Positions 30,308-41,800 of a DNA stretch of 64,000 bases are shown one piece after another (within the stretch, counting starts at the first letter, position 1; each line of letters begins with the position of its first letter). This stretch comes from Chalciporus piperatus (lineage: Eukaryota; Basidiomycota; Agaricomycetes; Boletales; Boletaceae). The notes beneath the pieces are model-generated. The model was not told the origin of the DNA. It saw nothing but the letters and a program-made list of their open reading frames with translations, and did no database searches. A program made the translations under genes and the position numbers. The DNA lies in contig JBBPTG010000022.1 in NCBI GenBank assembly GCA_038093975.1, positions 1 to 64,000 of the forward strand, written 5' to 3'.

Positions 30308-32592
30308 CTAATTCTCGATCCCCATCATAAACGTATCCTGCAACGCCTCCACCTCGACGTCCATCCCCGAGCCAAGTTGCGCCTGCTGCTGCTGCTTATC
30401 CATCCTCGCAGCCGTCCGCCTCGCCCGCTTAGCATCCTTCTTCAACGTTTTCCGATTGAGCGCATGTCGACGCCCCGCAGCTTCTTCGTACGCTGATAAA
30501 TCTTTCGTTCTTCGAAACCGTTTGGGCATACGTACGAACGCCCCGTCGGACGTGTTGGCTTGAGTTCCAGCTCCAGCTCCAGTTCCAGTTCCAGCTCGAG
30601 GTTGCGTCCTCGACTGAGTTTGAGTTTGAGAGGCGGCGTCGGGAAACGGTGAAGGCGACCTCGATCGTTTTTGGGGTATACGAAGCGGCGAATCTTCAGC
30701 AACCATCCTATCCACATCTCCTCCGAGTCCTTCCTCGACACCATTCTCCATCAAAACCTCCTCACCATCCTTTACCTGGACCTCCCCAAACGCACCTGCA
30801 TCAGCCACGTTAAACAACCCCGCTAACGCAAACGGTGCCGAGAACTGGGATACGATCTGAGCTTGACCGACTGTTTCAGCTCCGGGGGCGACGGTGGCGG
30901 TGCCATCTGGCCCGCTCGAGATGGTCGATGGGATCATCGAGGGATGGATCGCTGGTGGGACGGAGCAGTAGGGAATCTTTTGATGGTTCCAGTCCATGAG
31001 CACTTGTCGAGCGGCGGAGAGAACGTCTGGAGTGCCACCCTGTGTGGTGGGTTAGATATGGACATGCATTGTATATCGTCGTGTAATCCGGCACGGACAA
31101 AAAGGTCCAAGCAAGGAGAGCTCCAAGCGAAAATGTAAGAGAAAGAAACATCACCTTTGACAACCGTCCACTGCTCAACGCCAACATTGTCAAAAACTCG
31201 AGCGTGTTCGAGAAATCGGGGAGGTTGTATATGGTTTGTATCCTTGCCCGTTCTGTTCGGACGAGTATTTCTTCCACTACGCAACCGTGGCGGGTCGCGT
31301 CATCAATTCGACCGTAGTTTTGAATCAGTCAATAAAATGAACGCACCGACGGCGATCGGATCATCGACGTCCTCGACTTTGACCACGTTCCGGAGTAATA
31401 TGCTACCTTTTTGACGTTGGTTGATGGCCTCCAGGTCCTCGTCTTCGTCGAACACGACTCCGGGTGAGTCGATGATCTTGAGGCCGCGCTCCAGTTGGAC
31501 GGTTTGTAGGTCCTTGGTATGCCCAGGCTGAGCTGCGACAGCGCAAGCCTGGTCGAGGACAAAGTAAAGTTGTCATTGATTCGATACGTACCAAAGAATC
31601 AAAACGAACCTTTGATCGTTTCATAGAGTTGATCAAACTACTCTTTCCGACGTTGGGGAAACCAACCACACCGACGGTGACGGTTTGCGCAGCGCTCGGT
31701 TTGTACGCTTTCAGTAGACGTAGAAGAGCCGGAGCGGTTGCTGAAGACAAATTTGATCGTTGATTGGCAGACGCTGATCGGAATGGAAGTGTCGGTGTAT
31801 AGTGCCGAAGATACCTCAACCACTGTTGCGCGTTCTCCCTCGGGACGAGATCTAAATCACGATTCTGCCTCAAAAACGATGCCCATGTGCACGTGCGAGG
31901 AGAACCTCGAAAGAAGGAAAGAAAGAATCTATCACGCACCTATTTTATTGAGAACGAACACGAGCTTCTTACCCTCACTCTCTCGTCTCCTCACCTCCTC
32001 TTCTACCAACCGACTCCGACAGCCCTCTGGATCTCGTGCGTCGAGCACGAGAATGACGACGTCGCTTTCGTCGATGACTTTGTGGAGTGCGCGGACGTAG
32101 TGGCGGCGGAGTTGTTCTGTCGTTTTTTGAGCTGTGGAGATGGATGTGGAGCTGGATGGGTCGGAGGATTGGGATGGGTCTGGGTCTTGGATCGAAGAGG
32201 CCAGGATGGCGAGAGAGGAGAGGGTGGGCTCTGATGCCATTGTTGCATCTGGATCCGTTCGTGTGGGTGGCTAGACGATGGAACAAGGATAAGAACCAAG
32301 ACGAAGACGATGCCACGAGCGCGAGGCAGACGTAGGAAACTTACGGATCGTGCCTTTTGTTTCTCTGCATTCTTGATTTTGAGATCAGGAAGTTTTGGAA
32401 CTCCTGGGTCTTTCTTCAACTCTGAGAGGAGAGAATCAAGGTCAGGAGGTGGCTTGATGGATGAGAGAGTCCTGGATCGGACGTACTGGGTTTGTGTGGT
32501 ACTACGGATTTGTGGGATTCTGGAAGTTGGGATGGGATGAGAGTCGGGCAAAAAGTGAGATCTTGAGAGGTAGACGTACTGTTTCTGCCCAT
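30308..32592 (-). CDS. Nucleolar circularly permuted GTPase, NUG1/GNL3-like
   Basis: Eight exons (32592-32580, 32519-32487, 32421-32345, 32270-31940, 31851-31610, 31548-31347, 31276-31155, 31039-30308) give 1752 nt, or 583 residues. The N terminus contains LKKDPGVPKLPDLK, as in GNL3/NUG1 proteins. The GTPase motifs are permuted: LDARDPEGC and G4 NKID first, then G1 GVVGFPNVGKSS, then G3 DSPG. The C-terminal half includes GGTPDVLSAARQVLMDW and IPYCSVPP, then an acidic/Pro-rich linker and a basic tail (NRKTLKKDAKRARRTAARM) likely to be a nucleolar signal. The family acts in 60S ribosome assembly and export. This is the only complete copy among four. It differs from yeast NUG1 in having a very short N terminus. 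Confidence 0.88.
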
Positions 32593-33190
32593 CGTGCGAT
32601 GTTGCGAGCGAGTAGGAGGAAATGAGTGGATTGAAGAGGATGACGGTGAGAGGAACTACAAGTAGCCTAATGCTGAGTTTTCACTTTCCGCGTTCTTCCA
32701 CTTGAACCACAACAACAACACTGACCACAACTCATGTTGATTACCACACTCATTACATGATGATCATCGTGAACAAGGTAAGTCAGCACAGTGACGCCGT
32801 GCTCCTCAGGCTCCACATCGGGGGTACCTGCCTACATCGCGATGGCATGTCGACCAAGGCCCTGCGGCGACCAAGGCGGCAAGATCAACTTTCCAAGTCC
32901 TGATCCACGAGCCAACGCAGGCATGTTTGGCCATCAACTCGGGAATATATTCGACGCTATTTTCTTGGGAATCAAGATGCTTGTTCGGTCCATGTCAGAA
33001 GTACGGACGACCGTAGGACGATGACGAACACGCCACCACACCATGGTACATATTAGCAGCGGAACAGCATAGCAGCATCATGGATCTACGTAGGCTCCGT
33101 TCCTGATGAAGACTGTGTCGACTTCTCCCATTTGGAACGTTTCCACCCCTGCAACCAGGTATTGTCCAACTATCTACGCCACCGGTCGAA
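32593..33190. other. 5' flank of the GTPase gene
   Basis: No supported gene. Short open frames on both strands have no recognisable domains. Homology to the 5' flank of WD40 copy 4 begins near 33195. Confidence 0.4.
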
Positions 33191-35700
33191 CCGTCAGAGA
33201 TGACCTCGAATTTCAAAGAGCAACTCGCCAGGCAAACTTAAAAGCTTGCTTCGAGTCAGAGCTAGTTCTGAAGACATTGAGCCCAGATTTTGTCAACAGT
33301 CATGTTCCCGCCTGGATCTATGTAGCTGAAATGGAACTTGTTCCACGCAATACAGAATTGCGGCCGCTCGGTCGAGCACAAGTGTCCGGCTTTCCATAGA
33401 ATTGTCATTTACTTGAAAAATTGAATGTCGCTGATGCTTGTTCCACCACTTCATATACATCTGAAATATGGAGTGACAGAGACTATGTAAGAGCGCGTTT
33501 TCGAGAGCAGTGTCGATCGGACAAGCTCGGCCACAGCCTTGCTCGCCTACTACATTCAAGATCCTCGTTCATTTGTTCTTTACTCGACAACATAATCGAA
33601 CAGCTACGTTAAAAGTTGCATCATGCAGATGAAATGATTGAGCTCCGTTTGGCGGTACAATCACTGGCAATTGGGTTTGAAATATCTACGCGAATGGACC
33701 CACAGATGTCCACAACAAGTAAGTACACAATGCAACTTTCGTCTGCCACGCTCATCGATCAATCGCTCATCGCTCAGTCCTGCAGGTTGAAGGTTCGTCC
33801 TGTGTCTTCATCTCCTCCGCTTTTACTCACTGCTCCTCAGACCTACGACTATGACAGACTCGGACAACGAACTTGAACCTGCAGAGAAAAGTCTAAGCCC
33901 AACGTTCACCATACAAGGTCCTAAAGAACTTGAAAATAATTGGACAGCTTGTATGACATGGCTTTCCGATGGCCGGGTCGTGACTGGCTCAAGAGATAGG
34001 ACCTTGCGGATATGGAATTTGACGACCGGCATGCAAGAGGGTAGCTCGATGGTGCACCAGGGTTGGGTGGGTTGGGTCATCGCCACAGAAGATGGGCGGA
34101 TTGTTTCATGTGCAGGCGGGGATCAACGTCTGAGGGTATGGAACACGGACACGGACGAACTCACTGATGGCCCGTGGTCGACCGAGGAATATGGTCATGC
34201 TCACTGCATGGCTTTGTCTCAAAATGAAGAGCTCCTCGCGAGCTATCACGACAAAGGGATCGTCATATGGGAGATGGCGGGGACCATGCGAATCAGAAAT
34301 TTCATCGGCCACGACTCCATTGGAGGGTTTCTGTATGCCAACTCAGCTTGTTTCTCTCCCGAAGGCGATAAACTCGCAATAGCACACGACTCACGGACCG
34401 TCCTCGTTCTTGATGCGGCAAGTGGCGAAATAATCTTTGGACCACTCGATGTCGCTGATTCTCACGGGTTATATGCTGTTGTTTGGTCATCTGAGCAATC
34501 TGACCGACTTTTCGTTTCCTGTTGGGACGATCGGATCCTCTCATTGGATTCGAGCACGGGCAAGATCATCGATGAACTGAAACACTCCCATCGCGACGCA
34601 ATAATATGTCTGTCCCTCTCTCCCGATGGCAAATGGCTTGCCAGTGGATCGAGAGACCGAACAGTTTGTCTTGGGGGTGTAGAATCGCGCTTGCCTATCG
34701 GAGAGCCACTCGACCATGGTTCATCCGTGAGGGCAGTTGCGTTTTCTCGTTCTGGGGAATTTGTTGCATGCACTGGCCACGGGGGGAGCATCTCAGCTTG
34801 GCGTGTCCCGTGGTGGGACAATAACAATCGAAAGGTTCCACTGTTCATTCAATGCTTAATTCATAAACTGACGTTGATGTTGCAGACCCCCGATCCCCTC
34901 CTTGACGTGCGTGCTAGCTCTCTTTGTCTACCGTTTCTGCATTTCTGACACACCGTATGCGTAGCAATCAGCAGTGGTTTCACCCAACATTCCCTCAAAT
35001 ATCCCTCGTGAATCTGACTTTGGTTTCCTCGATGTCAGTTTCATTGCTCTATTGCCAGAAATTGATGCCTAATTCCGGAATTTTGTAGGCGCCTGCATCA
35101 CGTCGCCCCCGCCCCCTTCAAGACCATTCAAGAATGAATTCATCCGATCCCCCGCCCCGGGTACAGCGCCGAATGCTCTCCTGGAGGTTTCGGAACATGT
35201 TGCCCCGATTTGTACTCGATCGCTCGCACCCAATATACATGGGACGGGCGGAACCAGTAAGCCAATCACCCCCGTTTTCATCACACGTACTGAATAAGTC
35301 TGTTTCGGATAGGGTACACAGGTTGCTTCAAGGTCCACCATCAGCAACGACCCTTCCACCCCTTCTGACTCAGCACCCACCCCTCCTCTCGTGGTCGCCG
35401 AGGAGTCCGCTTCCGGAGAGAGCAGCGAAGAGAGCGGGAACGACTCGATCGCGGAACCAGAAGTCAACGACATCGGATGTTGTGGGTTCTTGTCCCGTCG
35501 GCGGCCTCGAGCGTCCCCGGCGCGAGAACGAGACAACATCCCTGTTGGTCAGTCTCTACCTCGAAACAATCCACCCTTGTCCACCAATGCTGGCATTCCC
35601 AACCACCCACCCTCACGCCCTCGAGCTCTGGATATCCTAGAGCTCTCTGCCGTTGTACATTCATCCGACAATCCCTGAAGCCTTGCCTTTACGTTTCGTC
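33190..35700. repeat. Segmental duplication block 3 (WD40, inverted)
   Basis: A plus-strand copy of the WD40 unit, inverted relative to blocks 1 and 2. Its 5' flank (33190-33850) also matches 63200-63848. The P450 fragment is absent here. Confidence 0.8.
33851..35678 (+). pseudogene. WD40-repeat protein, copy 3 (premature stop)
   Basis: ATG at 33851. The propeller exon is open (GSRDRTLRIWNL, LRVWNTDTDEL, FVACTGHGGSISAWRV), but the seventh-repeat motif is altered (VCLGGVES where copies 1 and 2 have VILWN). In exon 2 the TAC codon of copy 2 is TAA (about 35068-35070), the same change as in copy 1. The acidic C-terminal exon (SGESSEESGNDSIAEPE) ends at 35678. The propeller alone might still be made. 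Copies 1 and 3 share the stop, so they are probably each other's closest relatives. Confidence 0.7.
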
Positions 35701-36599
35701 TCGTATGCCCTTTCCGTGTATGGATTATGTTCTAAACTACTATCACATTCCTGTCGCCACTGATCGTGTTGTTGTTTCGCCGTCTTTGATTCCGGTTTGG
35801 GTAGACCTCTGATGTCTTACTCTGTCATTGCGGCGATCGAAGTACACGAATTCCAATGCTGCAGTCGCTGATGACCTTGCCAGCGTCACGAACATACTTA
35901 TGAGACAGATCCGAGGAATAGTTCCGAGTCCTTCTTTGTTTCATTTTCAATAGGCTCGTGTCCTCATTGTAACTACCGAGTCTCTTCGTGAACTGTGGGT
36001 GGTAACTTCCTCCGAGCGCGTTGATCGGCCCGGGTGCAGAGGACTGGAGGTTGAACGACTCGGACTTGTATCGACCGTCGAGCGCCGAAACGGTGACGGA
36101 ACTGCATTTCTTCATTGTACTAGATCCGATTTGAACTTGAATCTCCTCAGCCAAAGGCTAGCGTGTACGGGGAAAGCAGATTCGGGTAGTACTTGCAAGT
36201 CATCTGGTCACCAAATCCAAACGGAATTTTCACGTTGTAGAGGCTGTCTTTCCCGACAGTGTAGAGGGACACCATCAAAGAATGAGCGAGGTTTGGGCGC
36301 CAATGAGGAGATTCGAATGCGATTTCGGAAACCGGTCCCGCCCTGACTCAGTGAAGGGAATCACGAACGGCGACAAGTTGGGATGTTGGAATAAACCCAG
36401 ATGCGTTGATCGTCTGACCAACATGGATGAACGCCTGCGAGGATCCTGTTGACACGGTTCTGTTGATTAGAAGCTATACAAGTATCTACTGATGTTCGTA
36501 AGGTCGTAACAGTTGTCCATGGTGTACATAAGGCATAAGGCATAAGATCATAGGTGGCATGCATCATAGGGGTAAAGGGATGGAGTCACCAGGACTCGT
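35700..36599. other. Intergenic region between WD40 copy 3 and the hypothetical gene
   Basis: Open frames of up to about 115 codons occur on both strands (for example 35999-36346), but none has a recognisable domain or convincing composition. I see no RNA gene. Confidence 0.4.
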
Positions 36600-37667
36600 T
36601 CAGTGGGAGGTCACTCCATCGACGACGGCGCGAGCTTCGTCACCAAGGATAGCGAGCTTCTTCAACCGGGAACGGAGCGTGTCACGCTTTTGCTTCCTAC
36701 GCGCCCTCTCCTCAGCCTCAGCTGCATCCAATGCACAGAGATACCCAAAGGTATCAGAGTCAGGAAGGAATGATGCAAGCTGTCCGCTCGCACGGTAGAC
36801 TGTGCCCGAAGACCGGCGCGAACAGGGAGGGGAGGGGATTGAATCGGGGACGAGATCGATTGCAACGGACTCGGTGGTAGGCTGATCAAAGGGTCCGAGC
36901 GACTCGCTGAGCCTCCGTTTTGCGAAGTACTTCTCCAAGAGTTTGTGTCCGCCCAGATTCTTTGGCTCAGAAAAAGGGTCGCACACATCCCATACAAACA
37001 CCCCTTCCTCCTCGTCAGACTCGTCGGAGTAGTCGTCTGTGGGGGAGTGACTGGGGAAGTTGGCGTAGGTGGGCGAGATGATGTATCCTCCCTCGTCGAG
37101 CTCGAAAGACGAGTGCGTGGTGCTGGCGTCCGAGTCGGTGTCATCGTTGACGGCGGTGGCAGAGCCACTGGAGAATGTAACTGCATCACTGGCAACCTGG
37201 GATTCATCGAACGCAACAGTCCTGGGATACATCGCACCGACACAGCGCTTCTTCCGTGTAAGCTTGTCCAGACGCATGCTGGCCCCGATATCCTTGAGCG
37301 CGCCCACAAGAGTGACAGCACTGAACTGGCGGCTACGTGCTCTTTTTGCGCCAACGGCAGCCATCAAGGCTCCGAGGTTAATATTTTGAACAGCGTCCAC
37401 GAAGGAGTCGGCCTGGGGTACCCTGGGGGGTTGGAGCACTGCCAAAGGAGTGCGGCCGACACCAAAGTCTTGCATACCGTGGGCCTTCACGTCCCGCGTG
37501 AGGGTGACGCCTAATATCTGCCCAGCTTTGCGATCCGATCGACGAAGTGCAGCGCGCTCCTCGGGGGTGAGGGAGTTAGTGCTGAATATCGGATCAAGGG
37601 CGAGCGCGTCCCTAATTTGCATGAGGGAGCTGGTCGTAGAATCATTGTCGTATGCAACGTAAGACAT
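36600..37667 (-). CDS. Hypothetical protein, single exon
   Basis: A 355-residue protein from the ATG at 37667. It has an N-terminal region with RDALALDPIFSTNSLTPEER, a middle part with KKRCVGAMYPRTVAF, then Asp/Glu/Ser-rich low complexity (DYSDESDEEEGVFVWD). A C-terminal basic coiled-coil-like segment (DAAEAEERARRKQKRDTLRS) follows. No signal peptide or membrane segment is seen. I do not recognise the family. The long single open frame, good ATG context and eukaryotic composition make it a likely real gene. It diverges from the urea carboxylase gene to its right. Confidence 0.7.
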   Translation of the reverse strand: MSYVAYDNDSTTSSLMQIRDALALDPIFSTNSLTPEERAALRRSDRKAGQILGVTLTRDVKAHGMQDFGVGRTPLAVLQPPRVPQADSFVDAVQNINLGALMAAVGAKRARSRQFSAVTLVGALKDIGASMRLDKLTRKKRCVGAMYPRTVAFDESQVASDAVTFSSGSATAVNDDTDSDASTTHSSFELDEGGYIISPTYANFPSHSPTDDYSDESDEEEGVFVWDVCDPFSEPKNLGGHKLLEKYFAKRRLSESLGPFDQPTTESVAIDLVPDSIPSPPCSRRSSGTVYRASGQLASFLPDSDTFGYLCALDAAEAEERARRKQKRDTLRSRLKKLAILGDEARAVVDGVTSH

Positions 37668-38840
37668 GGCGTGATCAAGTTTTTGGAGAAGGGGTATTTT
37701 GGTTAGATAGAGAAGAAATGAGATGACGAGACTGGCTCTGTCTTGAGATGCATCTTTGGTATTCGATGGGCCTTATATACGTCCAGTGGTCCTGTGGAAT
37801 GTGGAATGTGGAGGTTGTGGAACGAACTTTGGTAGTCCCTATTTGGTGATGTGGACCGCGTACCACAGCACCACAGGTGTAACCGAGTAACCTACCAACC
37901 ATTGTCTGCCCCGAGAACGTTGGTGACACCTAGGGGCTTTGTGTACCAATTCTGGAAGCGGAAGCCGTCTTCAGTCACAACTGGCAGGCTGATACAGGCT
38001 GATAACCGCTCATCATGATAAGGACTGTCTCGGAAAAAAAGGTTCACGCGACGCCGCGGGACCGAGCAGCAAGGCCACCTGGAGCAACCTGGAGCCCGTA
38101 TTCCAGACTGTTACAGATTGCCTGAGAATGCGAGCTAGGAAACTGGGGAAATGGAAGATCGCTGCTCGACCAACTTCCAGGGCGAGAATCAAGGCTATAA
38201 GTTTCAAGGTTCAACGTCCAGGAACCACAGTGTATCTCTGTCAAAATAACGCAATTATTAATAAAATTCTTTCGTGAGGCACTGGACCTTCAGCCTGAGT
38301 CCCGACTTGCCGCCATCAACAGATTCAACTTGCCATTCAGAGTTGCGGATCGGTCGTCGCCTGATCAGTGACTGCGTGGTAACCAAACATTTCAAACCAC
38401 CAACTCGTTGCTCCGACTCGGTCCTTCAAGCTTCAAGCTTCAAGCTTCGATGGCGCACGGTCATGCGCAAGTTGATCCCAATAGGTATTATATTTTGTTA
38501 CACTTGGATTCATCTACGCCATCATGTCGGCCAGTGGTGATGAAAGCTGTCCGAATCGCACTGGAGTCTGGAGGACTGCCGCCAAGTAACTGATGGCACT
38601 TGTACGCTGACACTATCGACAGGTCAGTGACATGAGGGTCGCTCAGGCTTCCTATTCCGGTCCGTCTCCTTACCCCATATTTTTGGCACTGACGTCCATG
38701 AGGGACACATGATCCAGTTGGCAGGTGTTTCAAATGATGGAGGCGTCTTGGCATGTGGCCGGACCGTAAAAGCTAATCAACCACCATCCCCCTTCATTCA
38801 TCACCTCTCATATCGCACGACCGACCCTTCTTTGCAGAAG
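37668..38840. other. Divergent promoter region
   Basis: About 1.2 kb between divergent genes. I found no allophanate hydrolase or other coding sequence here. A short direct repeat (CTTCAAG, four times) lies at about 38425-38447. Confidence 0.5.
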
Positions 38841-41800
38841 ATGGAATACGCAAACCTTTATGGTGGCCACAAGCTCTTGGTAGCTAATCGCGGGGAGATA
38901 GCTGTTCGCGTCATACGGACAGCGAAGCGTCTCGGAATTGCTACAATCGCTATCTACAGCTCCTCCGATGCTCTGTCCCCGCATGTTTCGTTGGCCGATG
39001 AAGCAGCTTTGCTGAAGGATGGATCTGAAGCTACCGGACAACCAGAGTCCAAGCTCTATCTATCCCCCTCTGCGATTGTCGCCATTTGCAAGGAACGAAA
39101 CGTCACAATGGTCCATCCCGGATACGGCTTCCTCTCTGAGAACGTTGAATTTGCTCGGGAGGTCGTTGATGCTGGCATGATCTGGTTGGGACCTCAGCCC
39201 GACGTCATCCTTTCTATGGGTTTGAAACACGAAGCCAGAGACCTGGCAGCGAAAGCTGGCCTGCCTTTGGTACCCGGCTCGCAGGGACTCGTTAGTTCCG
39301 CCGAGGACGCGTTGCGGGTCTCCAAACAGATCGGTTTCCCCGTCATGCTCAAAGCTACTGCGGGAGGCGGTGGAATGGGTCTCGTCATCTGTAAAGACGA
39401 GGACGAACTGGTGACTCGGTTCAGAAATACGAAAGAGCGTGCTGAGGTGAGTCTCCTCCCTTACTTAACCGTCCCTTATCTCAATCCTATTAGACTTTAT
39501 TCCGTCACGAAGGCGTTTTCATCGAACGATACTACGCCGCTGCGCGACACATCGAGGTGCAGGTACGTGAATGACCCAATCCTACGCACTCGAATGCAAT
39601 AACATTGATACCTCCGTTAGGTCTTTGGAAATGGAAAGGGCGACGTGATTCACTTGGGTGAACGAGAGTGTAGTGTTCAACGTAGGCACCAGAAAGTGAT
39701 CGAGGAAACACCCAGCCCTTTCTACAGGCGCTACCCGAACCTTCGCAAAGACATGTGCGATGCTGCCGTTCGCCTCTGTCGTGCCATCAAATACGCCTCC
39801 GCAGGTAACTCTGGGATATATTCCTGGTGTGTGTTACCGACACTAAACCTGCGATCTAGGCACTGTCGAGTTCCTCGTGGACGACGTAGCTGGCAGCTTC
39901 TTCTTCCTCGAAATGAACACTCGAATTCAAGTGAGTCTACATCCTCCTCCCGGATGTGCAGTGAATCATTGTATCGTCTAGGTTGAACACCCCATCACTG
40001 AAGCGATTCATCCCGGACTCGACCTAGTCGAACTGATGATCGCGCAAGGCGTGACAGCACGTACAGCTGCTGGTGGCATCGACTTGAACACTCCCACGTT
40101 GTCGCAAAGTGTATTCGATGCCAACTTGGCGGAAGGTGCCACGCACGCCATCGAAGCACGCATCTACAGCGAGAACCCCGCAGACGGATTCAAACCCTCC
40201 CCCGGTGTACTTCAACTAGTTTCCCTTCCTGAAGAAGAATGGTTACGAGTTGATCATTGGGTTTGACCGATTCCCTCACCGTGAATAACGTTTTCGCTTA
40301 TCTTGTCAATTAGATCTCGACGGGAACCACTGTTACTACCTTTTTCGACCCCCTCATGTGCAAGCTAATCGTTACTGGGAACACTAGAGAAGAAGCTGTG
40401 CTTCGTCTCAAGCAAGCGCTAACAGACTGCAAGATCTACGGACCTGCAAACAATGTGTCATACCTCAAGGCAATCTGCGAGAGCGAAACCTTCAAGAACG
40501 GAGGTGCAACCACCTCCTTCCTTGATACCTTTGACTACACCCCAAGGTACATCTTGGCATTGCGTGCAATACGGTTTTTAACTTTTACGAAGGGCTTTCA
40601 CAATGCTCTCGGGAGGCATAGAGGCAACTGTCCAGGATCTCCCTGGACGACGCATCGGCCTTGGCATGCCCCAAAGTGGACCTATGGACTCCCAAGCGTT
40701 CAAAGCCGCCAACGTCCTCGCCGGGAACCATTCCGACACCGAAGGCATCGAAATCGTCACGCTTCCTGGAGCGGTTTTCAAAGCGACGTTCCACGTTCCA
40801 ACCGTCGTGGCCGTCACTGGAAAGGGTGTTACCGTCAAGGTCAACCGAGTGAAGGTCCCGATGTGGGCTCGCCTCGTCGTCCCTTCGAAAGGAACGCTCG
40901 AGATTGGAGGAGATGGTGCCACTGGATTCAGAGTTTACCTCGCCATCCGTGGTGGGTTCCCTGAAATCCCCAAGTACCTCGCGTCCAAGTCGACTTCGAT
41001 GGGTCTTGGTGGTTATCAAGTAAGTTCGACGCTATCTGTCTGAATCCGGAATTGGTATCGGTATTGATCGCATTACCGTTGTAGGGAAGAGCGCTCAAGC
41101 CCGGCGACCAGGTCGCACTAGGCGAATGTTCGCCAAGCGCTAACGAGAGCCAGAACGCACCATTCATGCTTCCCGATTCACTCATCCCCATATACCCCAA
41201 ACACTGGACCGTGAACGTCCTTGCAGGGCCACACGACGACAGCGAATTCCTCACCACGGAGGGTAACGAAATTTTCTATTCGACCGAATGGGCGATCAGC
41301 TCGTCTAGCAACCGGATGGGTATTCGACTGGAGAGTAAGAACGGAATTAAATGGGCCAGAGCCGATGGAGGGGAGGGCGGATCTCACCCGAGTAACATCC
41401 TCGACAACGGATATGCGTTAGGGACCATCAACATCAACGGTGACACGCCTGTGATTCTCACCAAAGAAGGCCCTGATATGGGTGGATATCTCTGTGCATG
41501 CACAGTCCCGTCTGGTGAATTGTGAGTGATTCCATGCGTCGAGCTAGAATATTTGATACTGATCGTCACGACCTTGGGAAGCTGGAAAGTCGGTCAATTG
41601 AGCCCTGGGAGTACGGTCACCTTCAACCGTATTACCTGGGCGGATTCCCAGATTTGTGCGCAAGCAGCGAAGAAATGGATCGCAGACATTCGTGCTGCGA
41701 TTGCCAATGGTGCTGTCTCACCACGAGCTGTGCCTACTTTCGAGAAGGCTACGTTCAACTCTGTCCTTTGGGTGATCGCATCTCCCAAGGGGAGTGCAAG

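Noticed and set aside
32791..33024. 77-codon plus-strand open frame
   Set aside because: No domain, no conserved partner at the other duplicated flank (63.1 kb), and composition typical of non-coding sequence.
35999..36346. 115-codon plus-strand frame overlapping a 109-codon minus-strand frame
   Set aside because: Neither has a recognisable domain, and overlapping frames of this size are expected by chance in GC-rich sequence.
38709..38840. Upstream extension of the urea carboxylase frame as a longer N terminus
   Set aside because: The added 44 residues are low-quality and precede the conserved start of the biotin carboxylase domain. The ATG at 38841 gives the family's usual beginning, and the extension shows no allophanate hydrolase motif.
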